Counted from the first letter of the stretch, positions 19,592 through 30,648 are shown. The stretch is DNA of 36,619 nt from Hymenoscyphus infarciens (GCA_001414345.1 LLCB01000441.1:1-36619), one strand, 5' to 3'. Notes: generated by a model from the sequence alone, not told the origin. Numbers and translations are program-made.

Positions 19592-20641
19592 TCATCGAAG
19601 ATGGTTCTGTCCCACATTCAATTTCCCATCCATCAATCGAAGAACCTGCATCTTCCTCGCCAACGCCGACATCTCACGATCTCGTTCCTCCTTCGTCATC
19701 TTCTTAACTTCGCCTTGCCACTCCACCAATGTAGGCCCTCCCCGTGTAACACTCGAAACTTTGTGATTGCGATTTTTTCGAATTGAAAACGAGCCCTCAA
19801 TGTACCCCCCGCCGTCCCTGGTCCCATCCCCGTTTCCTAAACCACCCACGGTCTCCGAAGTAAGATATGTCCTCTTCACCAATTCAGCATATGGAAGTAC
19901 CCTGCCTCTGACATGTGCCTTCATGCTTCCGAGTTCGCGCTCCAAACTCACAACTCGACGTACGGTATCTTCTCTCTCACGCTTGAGATTATCAACTTGC
20001 ATCTGAAGGAATATGTTTCGCCCCGTTACCGCCTCGAGTTCTTTTTGGAGCTGTTCCGCTTCTCTGATTTTCGGGAGTCGTTGATTGAGAAATTGGATGT
20101 CTTGGGTGAGTTTCGTGTTGATAATACTCAAGGAGTCACGCTCTTTGCTCATTTTCTGTAGTTCTGCTTGTGATTTCTCGTATTTGGGGGTGGCGGCTTT
20201 AACTTTAACTTGAAGTAGTTGGATCATCAGTTCCAACTTTCCGATTCTTTTGAGAAGGTGTTTGGTATCATCTTTGGTGACATGGATGGCCTCGTCGTCG
20301 TCCACTAAAGACATCTCACTTCTCGCACTATCCTCTTCCATCTTGTTACCCTCCATAGCTTCTGAGACTCCGGACATCGATGAGCGGTCTGCTCTTGTTT
20401 CGTATTCCGCCGCGAATTCTGCTGTTCGATCCTCGACCTTGTCTTGGCTTTGATACTCCATAGTGCTTTCATCGTCGGGGAAAGGCGAGTACTTGACGCG
20501 TTTCGCTGGTGGTTCTGGGTCAAATGAATCTGCTTGATAAGGCTCTGCTCTATCACTTGGGGTCAGTGTTGAGATCGAGCTGAGGGTCGGACTGCAATCA
20601 TTAGGAGCAGGTCCATCGTATTCCGTGTGCGGATCTATCAT
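19592..20641 (-). CDS. Hypothetical coiled-coil protein, probably nuclear
   Basis: A single-exon gene of 349 codons from an ATG at 20641. Residues 1-60 are Pro/Ser/Asp-rich and probably disordered, with PPAKRVKYSP (44-53), close to the c-Myc-type monopartite nuclear localisation signal. Residues about 60-120 are acidic (Glu/Asp/Ser). A coiled coil spans about 124-250 with regular Leu/Ile heptads (HLLKRIGKLELMIQLLQVKV; QLQKELEAVTGRNIFLQMQV). The C-terminus has a Gly-rich link (GGLGNGDGTRDGGG) and a basic helical tail (VKKMTKEERDREMSALARKM). No enzymatic domain seen. The composition, uninterrupted frame and ATG support a real gene; function unknown. A structural or chromatin-associated role would be inference. 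Confidence 0.8.
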   Translation of the reverse strand: MIDPHTEYDGPAPNDCSPTLSSISTLTPSDRAEPYQADSFDPEPPAKRVKYSPFPDDESTMEYQSQDKVEDRTAEFAAEYETRADRSSMSGVSEAMEGNKMEEDSARSEMSLVDDDEAIHVTKDDTKHLLKRIGKLELMIQLLQVKVKAATPKYEKSQAELQKMSKERDSLSIINTKLTQDIQFLNQRLPKIREAEQLQKELEAVTGRNIFLQMQVDNLKREREDTVRRVVSLERELGSMKAHVRGRVLPYAELVKRTYLTSETVGGLGNGDGTRDGGGYIEGSFSIRKNRNHKVSSVTRGGPTLVEWQGEVKKMTKEERDREMSALARKMQVLRLMDGKLNVGQNHLR

Positions 20642-21174
20642 TCTGCGACTTTTGTGTTTTCAAGATCGTGTGGTCTGTTGATGGCGGGTCTGTAATTTAC
20701 GCGGGAGGGGTCTGTGGCAGCGAGTCGATCCAAAGTGGGAGAGTCGTGGAAGGATGCCTTTGGTCTCTGCTTGGTGTTGGCTCAGCCTTGTAGGTAAGGC
20801 TGGTGGGAAAAGATGAAAATAGTGAATGTGAATGAGACTATGGCGGGGGATGCATTAGGAGACTAGGTACCAAGACTTCTTATGACAATCACCTCAGAAA
20901 TTATGACCAATCAGGAAAAAGGATGTCAACAAGTCCCCCGCCCACTGCACATTAGGGCAACGCCATGAACTTTGACCAGAACTAGGAATACTACCCATGA
21001 ACGCCACCTTCTCCTCTCAACTCGAGCTGACATGGGGATCACTTTTTTTTCGCGCACCTGATGAGCTTTAACTGAACATTTCCTTTGGCTTACCAAGTAT
21101 ATCTCCTGTGATTTGTTTTCTAATTATTGAACCAAATGCTTATGAATTCCAGCAAATGTTAGCGCTCTTATAGG
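20642..21174. other. Intergenic; upstream region of the coiled-coil gene
   Basis: No coding frame supported. Ordinary composition with a short T-run near 21042-21050. Confidence 0.5.
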
Positions 21175-21425
21175 ACGCTTTCTGCTGATTATAGGAGAAA
21201 ATATCAAACACCCTTGTTGGACTTTATATCTCCATTTGAAAGTTTTCTCCTAATTATATGGGAAAAGTTCAATGACTTCATTCAAACTTTGGAACTTCAT
21301 CGGACGGTTTCTACCGATTATTCGAGAGATTGTAAAAGACTCTTGTTAAGCTTTAGATCTCATATCTGATGTTTTCTTCCGATTATACAAGAGAATGTTG
21401 AAGACTTCTAAGGTTTGCTCAATGC
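21175..21425. repeat. Degenerate ~64-bp tandem repeat, four copies
   Basis: Copies start near 21178, 21240, 21303 and 21368. Each carries a TTTCT-CCGATTAT-nnGAGA core followed by AGACTTnTT-like sequence. Divergence between copies is high, so the array is old. Non-coding. Confidence 0.65.
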
Positions 21426-21731
21426 CGAAATTTCTAGAGACTAAATAAACACTACAAATGTGAATTCAAAATATTATGTAAAGAAGGGACTCCTAGGTCA
21501 TGTACTACACCAGGCCCAGCAAGGTCCTGCTTGTTCAGTAATAATTGCCTTTTACATAGAAAAAAGAAACCTAGTACACTCAATGCAGATAGATAAAAAT
21601 GATCTAGCCCATTGGCCATACCTCATTACTGAACATATGTGTGCAAGTGGTAGGATGAGGACTACAAGTCGCGCTGAGGAAATTAGATAAAATAAGCCAA
21701 CTGCTAAGTAAACCCTGTCTAAAGTGAACAG

Positions 21732-22049
21732 TCACATGCTAATAGTCCTCCGACTTGCTCTATCATCTTCTTTTTGTTCAACACCAGGGTCCTTCAGGAT
21801 TAGGAGGTTGCAGACAAGGGGCATATACCGAGGAGGTTGTTGTTGGCTAAGCTTGAGCAAGAGAAGTAGATGCGAGAAGCTTATGGGAACACAGCACTGC
21901 GACTTTGCAAAAGTCTTATGGCTCTGAAGAGGCAAAAAGTTAGTAGAAAGAAGCCATTCTCGAATGTTCACTTTATCCCCTTCGTTATCATCCTCTTCGT
22001 TCTCTACCCAGAACCTTTCTCCGAAAACACTCCGCTTCTTCTTCTTCAT
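21732..22049 (-). CDS. Small ORF of 105 codons, uncertain
   Basis: The ATG at 22049 begins a Lys-rich then acidic N-terminus (MKKKKRSVFGERFWVENEED). The second half is Leu/Gln-rich and less convincing. Immediately upstream another protein-like frame (22123-22353, with TSLGPFTESLEKPASFTISE) lacks an ATG, and its frame cannot be joined by an obvious intron. These may be parts of one broken gene at the edge of the mutated block. Confidence 0.25.
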   Translation of the reverse strand: MKKKKRSVFGERFWVENEEDDNEGDKVNIREWLLSTNFLPLQSHKTFAKSQCCVPISFSHLLLLLKLSQQQPPRYMPLVCNLLILKDPGVEQKEDDRASRRTISM

Positions 22050-22122
22050 CTTTCCTTCTAAAGCCCGTTCTTTAACAAAGATGCAAAGAGTCTTGATGAA
22101 AGTATAAGTTCATTTGTTTATT

Positions 22123-22344
22123 CTACATGCGAGATTCTGGTTCAGCGGCTCCAGCGCTAGTGTGTTCTGCAATATATCTGTCAATAAATTCTTGTTGAAA
22201 TTCAGATATTGTGAAAGAAGCGGGTTTCTCCAAAGATTCAGTGAAGGGGCCAAGACTTGTCGTTTTAGCGAATGGGGTGGGACGGGGAGTATTTCGTCCG
22301 AAGTCAAAACGACGAAGCATCGGAAGCGTGTAATCCTCATTGTT
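22123..22344 (-). pseudogene. Possible gene fragment without a start codon
   Basis: The open minus-strand frame has protein-like composition (YTLPMLRRFDFGRNTP, SEFQQEFIDRYIAEHTSAG) and stops at TAG 22123-22125. The first possible in-frame ATG is internal. It may be an exon remnant; no family recognised. Confidence 0.25.
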
Positions 22345-22353
22345 TATGGTCAA

Positions 22354-22880
22354 CGGTAAACTGAGAGAACTACAGCGTATGCAAGTTCCTGGTGCCTAAT
22401 CCAAGCTGAAACTAAGGTACCCGAGAAATTCGAACCCTGAATTCAGTCCATGGCATTGGGTATCACTATAACAGAGGATTATGTTGGCAGGAGTGAGTGC
22501 TAGTTAGTCCCGTGACTACTTGCTAGAGTGGGTCCTAGTGCTATCCAAGGGCATAAATAGTGAGCTTCCGCCATTCATTTTTGCAAAGAGTTATAAGTCC
22601 GGGTCACTTCGCGCGCCTCCGTTATTAGTTATGTTGAAAATAGTAGGTAAGACAGGTCTCTCCCTTCGCAGAGACGTTAAATAAAGGGTCCTTTTTAGGG
22701 TGAGAATGATAGCTCAGTATTACCCTGCTCGCGTGTATAGAGTCTCTCCTCGAGGCAACTCGGGTCATAACGTCATCCGCTATAGCGGTCATATTCAAAG
22801 TCGCTAGAAGTGAGGCCATTAGTTAGAAGCTAAGCTAGAGTAGTCGAAGTTCCTAATTAGATAAAAAGAACACTAAGCAC
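22354..22880. other. Boundary into AT-rich block, no gene seen
   Basis: Composition declines gradually. A segment from TGTTGAAAATAGTAGG (22632) looks like the start of an LTR, but no matching end or second copy was found in the window. Confidence 0.4.
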
Positions 22881-23825
22881 TTAGTAGCTATCTTTAATAC
22901 GTCTATCTCTTCTACTTCTATATAAGACTAATTTTCTTTCTATATCTAGTAGAGAGAATAAGAAAGTTTATATATTATTTATATTATATATAAAGTAAGT
23001 TTATTACGAATTTATTTTATATACTAGTAGAATAGCTTTATACTAGCTATACTAGCTATAATAAGTATACTATAGTAGATATATTATATATACTATATTT
23101 ACTAGATATACTAGGTATACTAAGTATACTAGGTATACTAGCGCTAAATTAGCTTTCTAAATAGCCTTAGCAGGCTTAGCGCTAAGGCTAACTCGCTACC
23201 TAACTAGTGAATTAGCTTTCCTCGCCTCTTAGCACTTTCTAGATATTTTCCTTTAGCTTAGATAAACTCCGTGTTTTTTTACTTATAAGTATATAATAAG
23301 TAGCGCTAGTTATAACTAATATATTTATTAGATAAAAGAGAGTTAAGTACTACTAGAACATAGTCTATAGTTCTTTTTAGTATTTTATTTACTATATATT
23401 TATTAATTTATTAATAAAGGTTTACTTAGTCTATTCTAGCCTAACCTCTAGGCTAGGCTAGAATAGGAAACTAAAAACACTATTTCTAACTCTAGTACTA
23501 AGAGTGCTAAGACTAACTTACTAGCTAACTATAATACTAAAGCTAATCTACTATCTAACTCTTAGAAGTATACGATTATATAACTAGCCTTCTATCTCTT
23601 AATATACTACCTAGCTTTATAAAACTATAATAGATTAAAAAAGCGAGTAATAAATTAATCGATTAAGCTAAAGTTTACTTTCTAGAATATCTCTTATATA
23701 TATAGAGTATATAAGTAGAGTATATAAATAGATAGATAGATAGATAGAGATAAGTAGAAGTAGATAGATAAGTAGATAGATAAATAAGTAGATATATCTA
23801 AAAAAGTAGTATAAACTTAGACTAC

Positions 23826-23944
23826 TAGTATATCTAGTATACTTAGTATACTTAGTATAGCTATTACCTCTATTATAATTAGTCTTATAATAGTATATTT
23901 AAGACTTAAGTATACTAAGTATACTAAGTATACTAGATATATTA
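23826..23944. repeat. Long AT-rich hairpin with ~33-bp arms
   Basis: TAGTATATCTAGTATACTTA... (23826-23859) is matched by its reverse complement at 23911-23944 with about one mismatch. The arms are themselves built from AGTATACT palindromes. The ~50-base loop contains a smaller inverted pair (CTATTATAA...TTATAATAG). Confidence 0.85.
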
Positions 23945-24496
23945 AGTATACTAATATTCTACTTAGTATATAAAAGAAATTCGTAATATTAGTTTAAAAG
24001 AGAAGTATACTACCTTCGCTATAGTGTTATCTCTTTTATAAACTAACTTATTTTACGTTTTATTTAGATAGATCTTCTAGCTACTTCTATTCTATACTTC
24101 TTACTCTTCTCTCTCTTTCTAATATCTCTTTTTATCTTTCTTAGCTACTTTAATTCTTCTTTTATAATTCTTCTTTCTCTTTTATTATATTCTATAAATA
24201 GAGTTATTCTATTCTATTATATTCTAATATAGTAAAGTATTCTTTCTTATTCTAATACTTAGAAGCGTTTAAGTAGAGAAATCTAAAACGCTAACTATAA
24301 AGTCTTCTAAATCTACTCTTTACTCTCTCTCTAACTACTATCGAAGATATTAGCTTCGCTAGAAAGTATTAAGTAACTATCTTCTAGAGACACTCTCTCT
24401 TTCGAAAGGCTTCTAATCTATAATTATATACTAAAAAAACAGAAAGTCTTAAGATACAAATATAGACGAGATACTAGAGGTTATATAAGTAGAGCG

Positions 24497-25621
24497 TCTC
24501 GTATATACTAAAAGTCGGAATCGACTAAATCGTAAATCGTAAATCGTAAATCACAAATTATAAAAGTTAAAGAATATAGTAAATCTTAAACTATATTACT
24601 CTATTCTCTTACTCTCTTACTCTCTTACTCTATTCTTCTATATAATACGTATACTAAGAGAGTATAGAAGAGAGTAAGAGAAAGATAAGAATAGCGTTTT
24701 TATTCTCCTAGCCTCTTCTTAGCCTAAGTACTAGCTAATCTAAGCTAACCGACTCTTCTAAGCTAGGTAAAGGAAAGCTAGTAGCTATTTTTAGTAGAAG
24801 AGACGAGGCTAGGTAAGGTTCGAGAGAGAGAATAGAATAAGGTAGAAGAATTAAAAAGGTTAGTTAGCTAAGAAAGAAGAATATAGGCTAGGCTAGGATC
24901 GATATAAAAGCTTATCTCTATTAGAGGTTTTAGATAAGAAGGAGATTATAAAAGCTAATTATAATCTATAACTAGTAATCGACTATCTCTTAATTTATTA
25001 ACTATAAAATAAACGCCTTATCTAGCCTATCTATCTACTAGGCTTAGAAAGACTTTAAACACTTTTTAGACTAGAATAGAAAAGGAGAATCGAGCGATTT
25101 AATTAGCTAGAAGAAGAAGAATAAGAGTAAAAAGTGAGACTAGGAGAAGAGTAACTAAATTAGCTTAGAAAGGCGTGTTTAGTAGACTAGGAGAATAGAA
25201 ACACTAGATAAGAATAGAAGAAAGATAAAAGTAAGGTTTTTTCTAGTATAGATAAGAGAAGTTTAGAGTAAATATTCTCTCTACTCTTCCTCTCTTCTCT
25301 TTTCCTCTCTTCTCTCTTCTCTTCTTTCTCTCTTACTTATCTAAAAATACTAAGAATAATATAATATAAGAGTTAGATAATAGAGATTAATAGTAAGAAA
25401 GTCATATTACTACTATGTATATAATACTTATTCTCTTTCTCTATTCTCTAATTAGTTACTATAGTTAAAACTATCTAGTAATTTAGAGAAGAGAAGAGAA
25501 GAAGAGAGAAAGAACTTAAATTAAAAAATATTATATTTATACTTATAAAAAGTAATACTTTATAAGTTATGATTTATAATTTACGATTTAGTCGTTTTTA
25601 ACTTTTTGTATATATAGAATG
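24497..25621. mobile_element. Inverted-repeat element, possible DNA transposon relic
   Basis: The left arm (24497-24565) contains CGACTAAATCGTAAATCGTA; the right arm (25561-25621), read on the minus strand, contains CGACTAAATCGTAAATTATA. Similarity extends outward over about 60 bp. The ~1 kb interior holds CTCTTA/TAAGAG-rich inverted segments and no open frame. No clear target duplication. It could be a mutated Tc1/mariner-like or foldback element. Confidence 0.45.
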
Positions 25622-25689
25622 CTATAATAAGCTTTAGAGGTATAAAATGAATAGAATAATAATTAGTTAGCTAAGATAGAATTTTTTTT

Positions 25690-27248
25690 AAACGAACTTT
25701 AAAGTTAATAACTCGCCTAGTCTTCGAACTCTCTTTTACTTCTAGGCCTTAACTTAGACTTCTTTCAATTAAGAGACAAAACGTCTAATACCTTCTCTTA
25801 ATAGCCGACTACTCGACTTAGTACTAAAAGTACTACGAAAACATCTCTACTAGCGAATATCTAACGACTACGAACTAAGTCCTAGCTAGTAGAACGTATT
25901 ACCGCTATATTAAGCCTAGGAATTATAAGTCCGAATGCCCTTAGCTATATAGTGTTGAAAAAGACAGAAGTAAGCTATTATAAAGATAAAAACAAGCTCT
26001 TATAGAGTACTCTGAATTAGAGAGAAACGAGATAGCCTAAGAGCTAATTTAATAATATAGTTTATATAACTATAATCTAAAACCTAGATAGTGTCGTATC
26101 TATAACTACTTCTTTTCTTATTCTAGACCTCGGATAATAAGATAACTCTTCGGTAATAACTCGTTTAACTAGCTGAAATCATACTAACTCTCTACTTTAG
26201 TAAGAAGTTCTTACTTTCTTTACTTCTCGCTAGACCTAGAAGCTTTATTTGAATTTGAATTAGATGTAAATTAGATAGATTACGCTCTCTATTAGAACGG
26301 AAGATAACGTAAAATTAGTAAACTCTTAGCTAAGTTATTACTATTATTATCTCTTAATATTCTATCTCTAACTTAGTCTAAAGTATCTCCGACTTATAAG
26401 ACAGTTTAGACGAACTAGACTCTATACTCTTTTAGCGAAGATAACTATGAATACCTGCTTTTTAATATAAAACGACTAGAATAGCGTTTCTTTAATAAGT
26501 ATCTATAAATAGAGTTAGTTACGACTTAGACTCTAACTAATATCTTACTAACGATTATAATAAAAATAACACTTCTATAATATCTTAATTCTACTCTAAT
26601 AATATAGCGAAGACTTAGAACGAGTCTTTTCAAAGCGAGAGAGATATAATAGCTAGCTATCTTAAATAGCTAGTTAAGCTTTAGATAACTATAATATCTA
26701 AGTATTATTTCGTTTTAATTATAGACTTTTTAATAGTCTAAACTTCTATAAATAGATATCTAACTCTCTTATAGTTAGAAAAAGCTTAATTTAGTCTTTT
26801 CCTTTATATTAGAACCTAGTATATATATATATATATATATTATTCTACTAAATATATTTCTATATATTATAATAGCCTATTATCTAGGCTATCCTAGATA
26901 GCTAGAGATATCTACTATATATAAGGTTCGGCTATATAATTAGCTTTTAGTAGTTATTGTTTTATATTATCTAATTTAAGAAGGTTATATACGTCTATAC
27001 GTTCGTCTAGACTTTTAGACACACTTCGTAGAGTTTAGGCTTTTATATTAGCCGACGTTATATTATTTAGTTTTAGACCTCTTCTATATCGTCTAAATCT
27101 CTTATATATAGCTGTCTACTCTTCTAGAGTTAGAAAAGGCTAGTTTAGCCTTTTCTTCTATATTAGAGCCTAGTATCTACGTATATTATTCTACTAGACA
27201 CACTTTTAAATACCTCTTCTATAGTAGTATAGGCTTTATATTCTTATA
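25690..27248 (+). mobile_element. 5'-truncated relic of the LTR family, ending in two LTR copies
   Basis: The interior from 25690 parallels copy 1 from about 3350 (AACGAACTTTAAAGT for GCGAACTTCGAAGT; AGCGAATATCTAACGACTACG for AGCGAACATTCAAAAAGACTGCG; the TTAGCTAAGTTATTACT module near 26330). A GCGAGAGAGA tract precedes a shortened LTR (about 26649-26867). A second, near full-length LTR (about 26868-27248, starting TATAATAGCC for TGTGATAGCC) follows at once. All are heavily RIP-mutated. No 5' LTR is present. Confidence 0.75.
26868..27248 (+). repeat. RIP-mutated LTR of the same family
   Basis: About 381 bp following the LTR consensus from TATAATAGCCTATTATCTAGG through AGGTTATATACGTCTATACG and GTTAGAAAAGGCTAGTTTAG to the 3' end near 27248. 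The end point is approximate because the last ~20 bases are diverged. Confidence 0.75.
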
Positions 27249-27419
27249 ATATTTAGTAAATAAACAAGTTTCTACTATTTATTATTATATAATATATTAT
27301 AAACTTCTTAAATAAAGATTTTTCTCTCTTATATATATCTTAGGTTTTAATATTTTTATTTATTAGATAGAATAATTTTAGAATTTTAAAATCTATAAAA
27401 TAAAAGTTTATTAGTTATA

Positions 27420-27880
27420 ATTTTCTAACTAGATAGACTAAAACGAGTTACTAAACGTAATAACTATTAGTACTTAGTTAGATACGTTTAGTTTAAAGTA
27501 GAAGTTATTAATTTCTATTTTCCTAACTAGCTAAACTAAAAAAGATTATAAATAATAAGTAACTAAAAATTAATAATTACTTAACTAGTAGAGTCTAGTC
27601 TAAAGAAGAATTTATTAATTCTATTCTTCTAATTAGCTAAACTTAAAAAATTTATTAATAATAAGTAGCTAAAAATTAATAATTACTTAACTAGTAAAGT
27701 CTAGTCTAAAGACGAATTTATTACTTCTATTCTTCTAATTAGTTAGAATAAATTAATTATATTAATTAACTTACTAATAGTATTAATTACTTAACTTATA
27801 AAGTTTTATATAAAGTAGAATTAATTAATTCTATATTTCTAATTAGTTAGAATAAATAAGTTATTTATAATACTTTACTA
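27420..27880. repeat. ~105-bp tandem repeat, four copies
   Basis: The shared phrase TTACTTAACTAGTA-AGTCTAG recurs at about 27470, 27575, 27681 and 27785 (periods 104-106). Each is followed by AGAATTTATTA-TTCTATTCTTCTAATTAGCTAAA. AT-rich and non-coding. Confidence 0.8.
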
Positions 27881-28110
27881 AAAAGTATAATATGTTAACT
27901 AAAGAAGTCTAAACTTAAGAAGAGTTAATAATAGCGATTCTATTACTTTACTAAAATATAATAATTATTAAAACTAACTTACTAGAGAAAGAAATTCTCT
28001 AAGAATTTAAAACTAGTAATATTATAAGTAACTTTGAGTAATAAACTTACATTTTCTATTTATTTTATATACTATTACTATATAAGATAAGTTACAAAAG
28101 TTAATATTCT

Positions 28111-28410
28111 TAATAGAGAAATTCAATGTGAAATTCAGGAATTCACTAAGCTGCGCAAATAAAGTGGGCTCGCTTAATTACGCGAACGATCCCCCAATCA
28201 AAACAAACCGCAACAGCACTTTTGGATTGGCTAGCGTCAATCACCCGCTCAAAACGCGCTAGCACTAGCGCGTAATTTCCCAGTCAATAATGAAATTCTC
28301 TGCACCACGAAGTCCTCTTCCGACAGCGCACTCTCAAGCCACGAAATCGACACCAGCAAATCACCCTCAAAACCAGATTCGCAAACGCATCCCCAACCAC
28401 CGCCCACAAG
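28111..28410 (+). promoter_or_regulatory. 5' flank of the island gene
   Basis: Composition turns abruptly from RIP-mutated to normal at about 28120-28140. The stretch contains ATTGG (28226-28230), two GCGCTAG-type short palindromes near 28256-28272 (GCGCTAGCACTAGCGC) and a C/A-rich leader directly before the ATG. No TATA box is evident. Promoter assignment rests on position only. Confidence 0.4.
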
Positions 28411-30648
28411 ATGTCGCTCTTCAACGAAGAAGGATGGCCTGCAGACGGTCAACCACCGTCTCCCGAGTTCTGGGGGGACGGCATGGGTTTGACCTTGCAA
28501 GAGGTTCACGAGGAGGACCCCTTCAATCCAGACCATCCTTGGGAGAGCAATGTTCCATCACCAACGGACGCTTTCGGATCTCCCCCTCCTTCCCCAAGCG
28601 GAGCAACCTTTGCTTTTCAAACCTCTTCCTTCGAAACCTACCAAACCGACTCCGACTCCGACGACGATGCCGCTCCCACCGCGGAGGAACCGACCGTGGA
28701 AGGCCTCCAGCGCAAACTAGAGGAGGCAGAAGGACAACGAGAGGAGTTCCGCGAGCAAGTCGACGAGAAAGATGAAAAGTTGAGCGAAGTCAAGCAAGAG
28801 CTGGAAAATGTCAAGAACGAGCTTCACCGGGTCATGAAAAACCTGGAGGAATCCAGCACATCGCTGGTTATCCGAACCGATCTGCAGGAGACTCATAAGA
28901 GGGAGAAGAATACAGCGGAGGCCAACGCACAGCAATGGGAGAAAAAAGCCAACGAGGCGATTGGCAAGACGAAGGCACTACAAAAGGAATACGATGCTGC
29001 AAAGAAGACGTGGGAAGACAAGAATCTCGCATATCAATCACAACTCCAAGCTGGCATAAAGGAACACCTCGATATGGAAGTTGAACGTCGATTGACAGAG
29101 GTATTACCATCCGAGAGGCAGAAAATTGAGGAAGGGATTCAAGAACGTGTTCAAAGGAATCATGAGAAACTTCTCGAGGAAGAGAGGAAGAAAGTCACAG
29201 AGAGAGTTACAGAGAAGGTCATCGAGAGAGTTAAAAATGATGCAGCGACTTTTTACGACCCCCAGCTGAGGGATTTGAGAACACAGCTCGAGAAAGGCTC
29301 CGTGGACCAGACTGCCTTGCAAACCAGCAAGAATACTGTGATTGAGCAGAACCAACGCATCAAAGAGGCCAGCCAAACAATCGAGGAACTCCGTCAAGAA
29401 GTGGCCACTCTCAAGGCCCAGAAGGCCAAAATCGAGACCGACAACACCACTCTCCTGGGGACGATGCAGAATCTTCAAAACCAGGTGGGGAAGGAACAAC
29501 AACCATACGAGAATACCCTCAGACGTACGGATGAGGAGATACAGGCTCTGAGGGCAGAAAAGAACGAGCTGCAGCAAAAACTGTCTGCTGCTAATCAAAA
29601 GGCCGAGATGGCAGAACACAATGAACGTATCGCCAAGTCCCAGCGAGATCTTGTTTTGAATCGAGCTAGAAGCGATGCAACTCCGTCCCCTCTCCCCACC
29701 ATCAAGACTTTCAGCGAGAAGGTTTTGCAGGCTGAAAAAGAAGAACAACTCGCTATTCAGAAGGAGAAATTCGAGAGAAGATTGGCAGTATCCACCAAGG
29801 AGAAAGAATCCCTCGAGAATGAGATTCAAACTCTCAAATCCACGTCAATATCCAAGGCCAAATACGACCAGTTACTTGCCGAGCACAAACAATTGAAGGA
29901 GAAACACAGCTTGAGAGGCCAGGAGCTATACGAGGCAAAGAGCGTGTTCACGGGTCCGGTTGAAGCCATGGAGCAAGACCGTCGTGCATGGTATGATAAG
30001 GGATATGATCAGGGAGCAGCCGCTGAGAGGGTCGTCGCAGACGAGAAGAAATTGCAGCAAACACAGACCGGTTTGGAGCTAGAGGGACTCATCCAGAGTA
30101 GCGAGTCGTACAAACATTTACTGGCTCAAAGCCGTGAAGACAAGATAGCTCTTGCAGTGGCAAGATTGCGTAATTCGACAAAACCTATCTCTCGCACATG
30201 CGACAGCGCCTCTACTTCAAACAAGAACTCTTATGGATGGTGGAAGTATCTTTGCTTGGTTGTTCCTTTGTGGGTTCTGTGTATTCTCGCTGGACACTTG
30301 AATTTCGAGTTCCCGGGCTCTCTTTCCTTGGTGGCAACCCCCACAACAACGACAACAAGCGCGAAATCACACTTGGGAACTGCATTCAGCAGCATTCAGG
30401 ATATCATTGAGCCAAAGTGCTTCGAAAACCACAGTAACTGGAATGAGCTCTCGTCGGTAACCACCTACAACCTTTATTCAGATATGACTGAGTCATCATA
30501 CAGCAATTTGATTCAGTCAAACCAGACCGCTCATGAGTCCTCCACAACCGATAACTGGGCCACATGGTTGATTAATAGGGCATTGGAGACGGTAGTGTGT
30601 GGTGGTGCCTACAAAGCCTACCACACCTACCCCTGGGGTTTTCGCTGA
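28411..30648 (+). CDS. Coiled-coil protein with one C-terminal membrane span, function unknown
   Basis: An intronless frame of 745 codons; ATG in CACAAGATGTCG, TGA at 30646-30648. Residues 1-90 are acidic and Pro/Ser-rich, likely disordered. About 95-590 is almost continuous heptad-repeat coiled coil, Glu/Lys/Gln-rich, with segments such as GLQRKLEEAEGQREEF and ITERV-like repeats around 265. Residues about 610-630 (WWKYLCLVVPLWVLCILAGH) form a single membrane span. The last ~115 residues are Ser/Thr/Asn-rich with NHS and NQT glycosylation sequons and three Cys. This suggests a type II or tail-anchored protein with cytosolic coiled coil, like golgins or nuclear-envelope/ER tethers by architecture only. 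It lies alone in a normal-composition island between RIP-mutated blocks and has no in-frame stops. No family name is assigned. Confidence 0.85.
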   Translation: MSLFNEEGWPADGQPPSPEFWGDGMGLTLQEVHEEDPFNPDHPWESNVPSPTDAFGSPPPSPSGATFAFQTSSFETYQTDSDSDDDAAPTAEEPTVEGLQRKLEEAEGQREEFREQVDEKDEKLSEVKQELENVKNELHRVMKNLEESSTSLVIRTDLQETHKREKNTAEANAQQWEKKANEAIGKTKALQKEYDAAKKTWEDKNLAYQSQLQAGIKEHLDMEVERRLTEVLPSERQKIEEGIQERVQRNHEKLLEEERKKVTERVTEKVIERVKNDAATFYDPQLRDLRTQLEKGSVDQTALQTSKNTVIEQNQRIKEASQTIEELRQEVATLKAQKAKIETDNTTLLGTMQNLQNQVGKEQQPYENTLRRTDEEIQALRAEKNELQQKLSAANQKAEMAEHNERIAKSQRDLVLNRARSDATPSPLPTIKTFSEKVLQAEKEEQLAIQKEKFERRLAVSTKEKESLENEIQTLKSTSISKAKYDQLLAEHKQLKEKHSLRGQELYEAKSVFTGPVEAMEQDRRAWYDKGYDQGAAAERVVADEKKLQQTQTGLELEGLIQSSESYKHLLAQSREDKIALAVARLRNSTKPISRTCDSASTSNKNSYGWWKYLCLVVPLWVLCILAGHLNFEFPGSLSLVATPTTTTTSAKSHLGTAFSSIQDIIEPKCFENHSNWNELSSVTTYNLYSDMTESSYSNLIQSNQTAHESSTTDNWATWLINRALETVVCGGAYKAYHTYPWGFR

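Larger units (their letters stand above)
22881..28110. other. RIP-mutated, gene-free AT-rich block
   Basis: About 5.2 kb with CA/TG scarce, TA, CTAG and AG/CT-rich words abundant, and no open frame of useful length. It contains transposon relics, hairpins and tandem repeats listed separately. A GATA microsatellite lies near 23730-23750 and a (TA)n tract at about 26820-26842. Confidence 0.85.

Noticed and set aside
21460..21690. 76-codon plus-strand frame
   Set aside because: Composition and lack of any motif suggest chance; no promoter or splice context supports it.
29104..29829. 241-codon minus-strand Leu-rich frame
   Set aside because: Antisense shadow of the Glu/Lys/Gln-rich coiled coil of the gene at 28411-30648.
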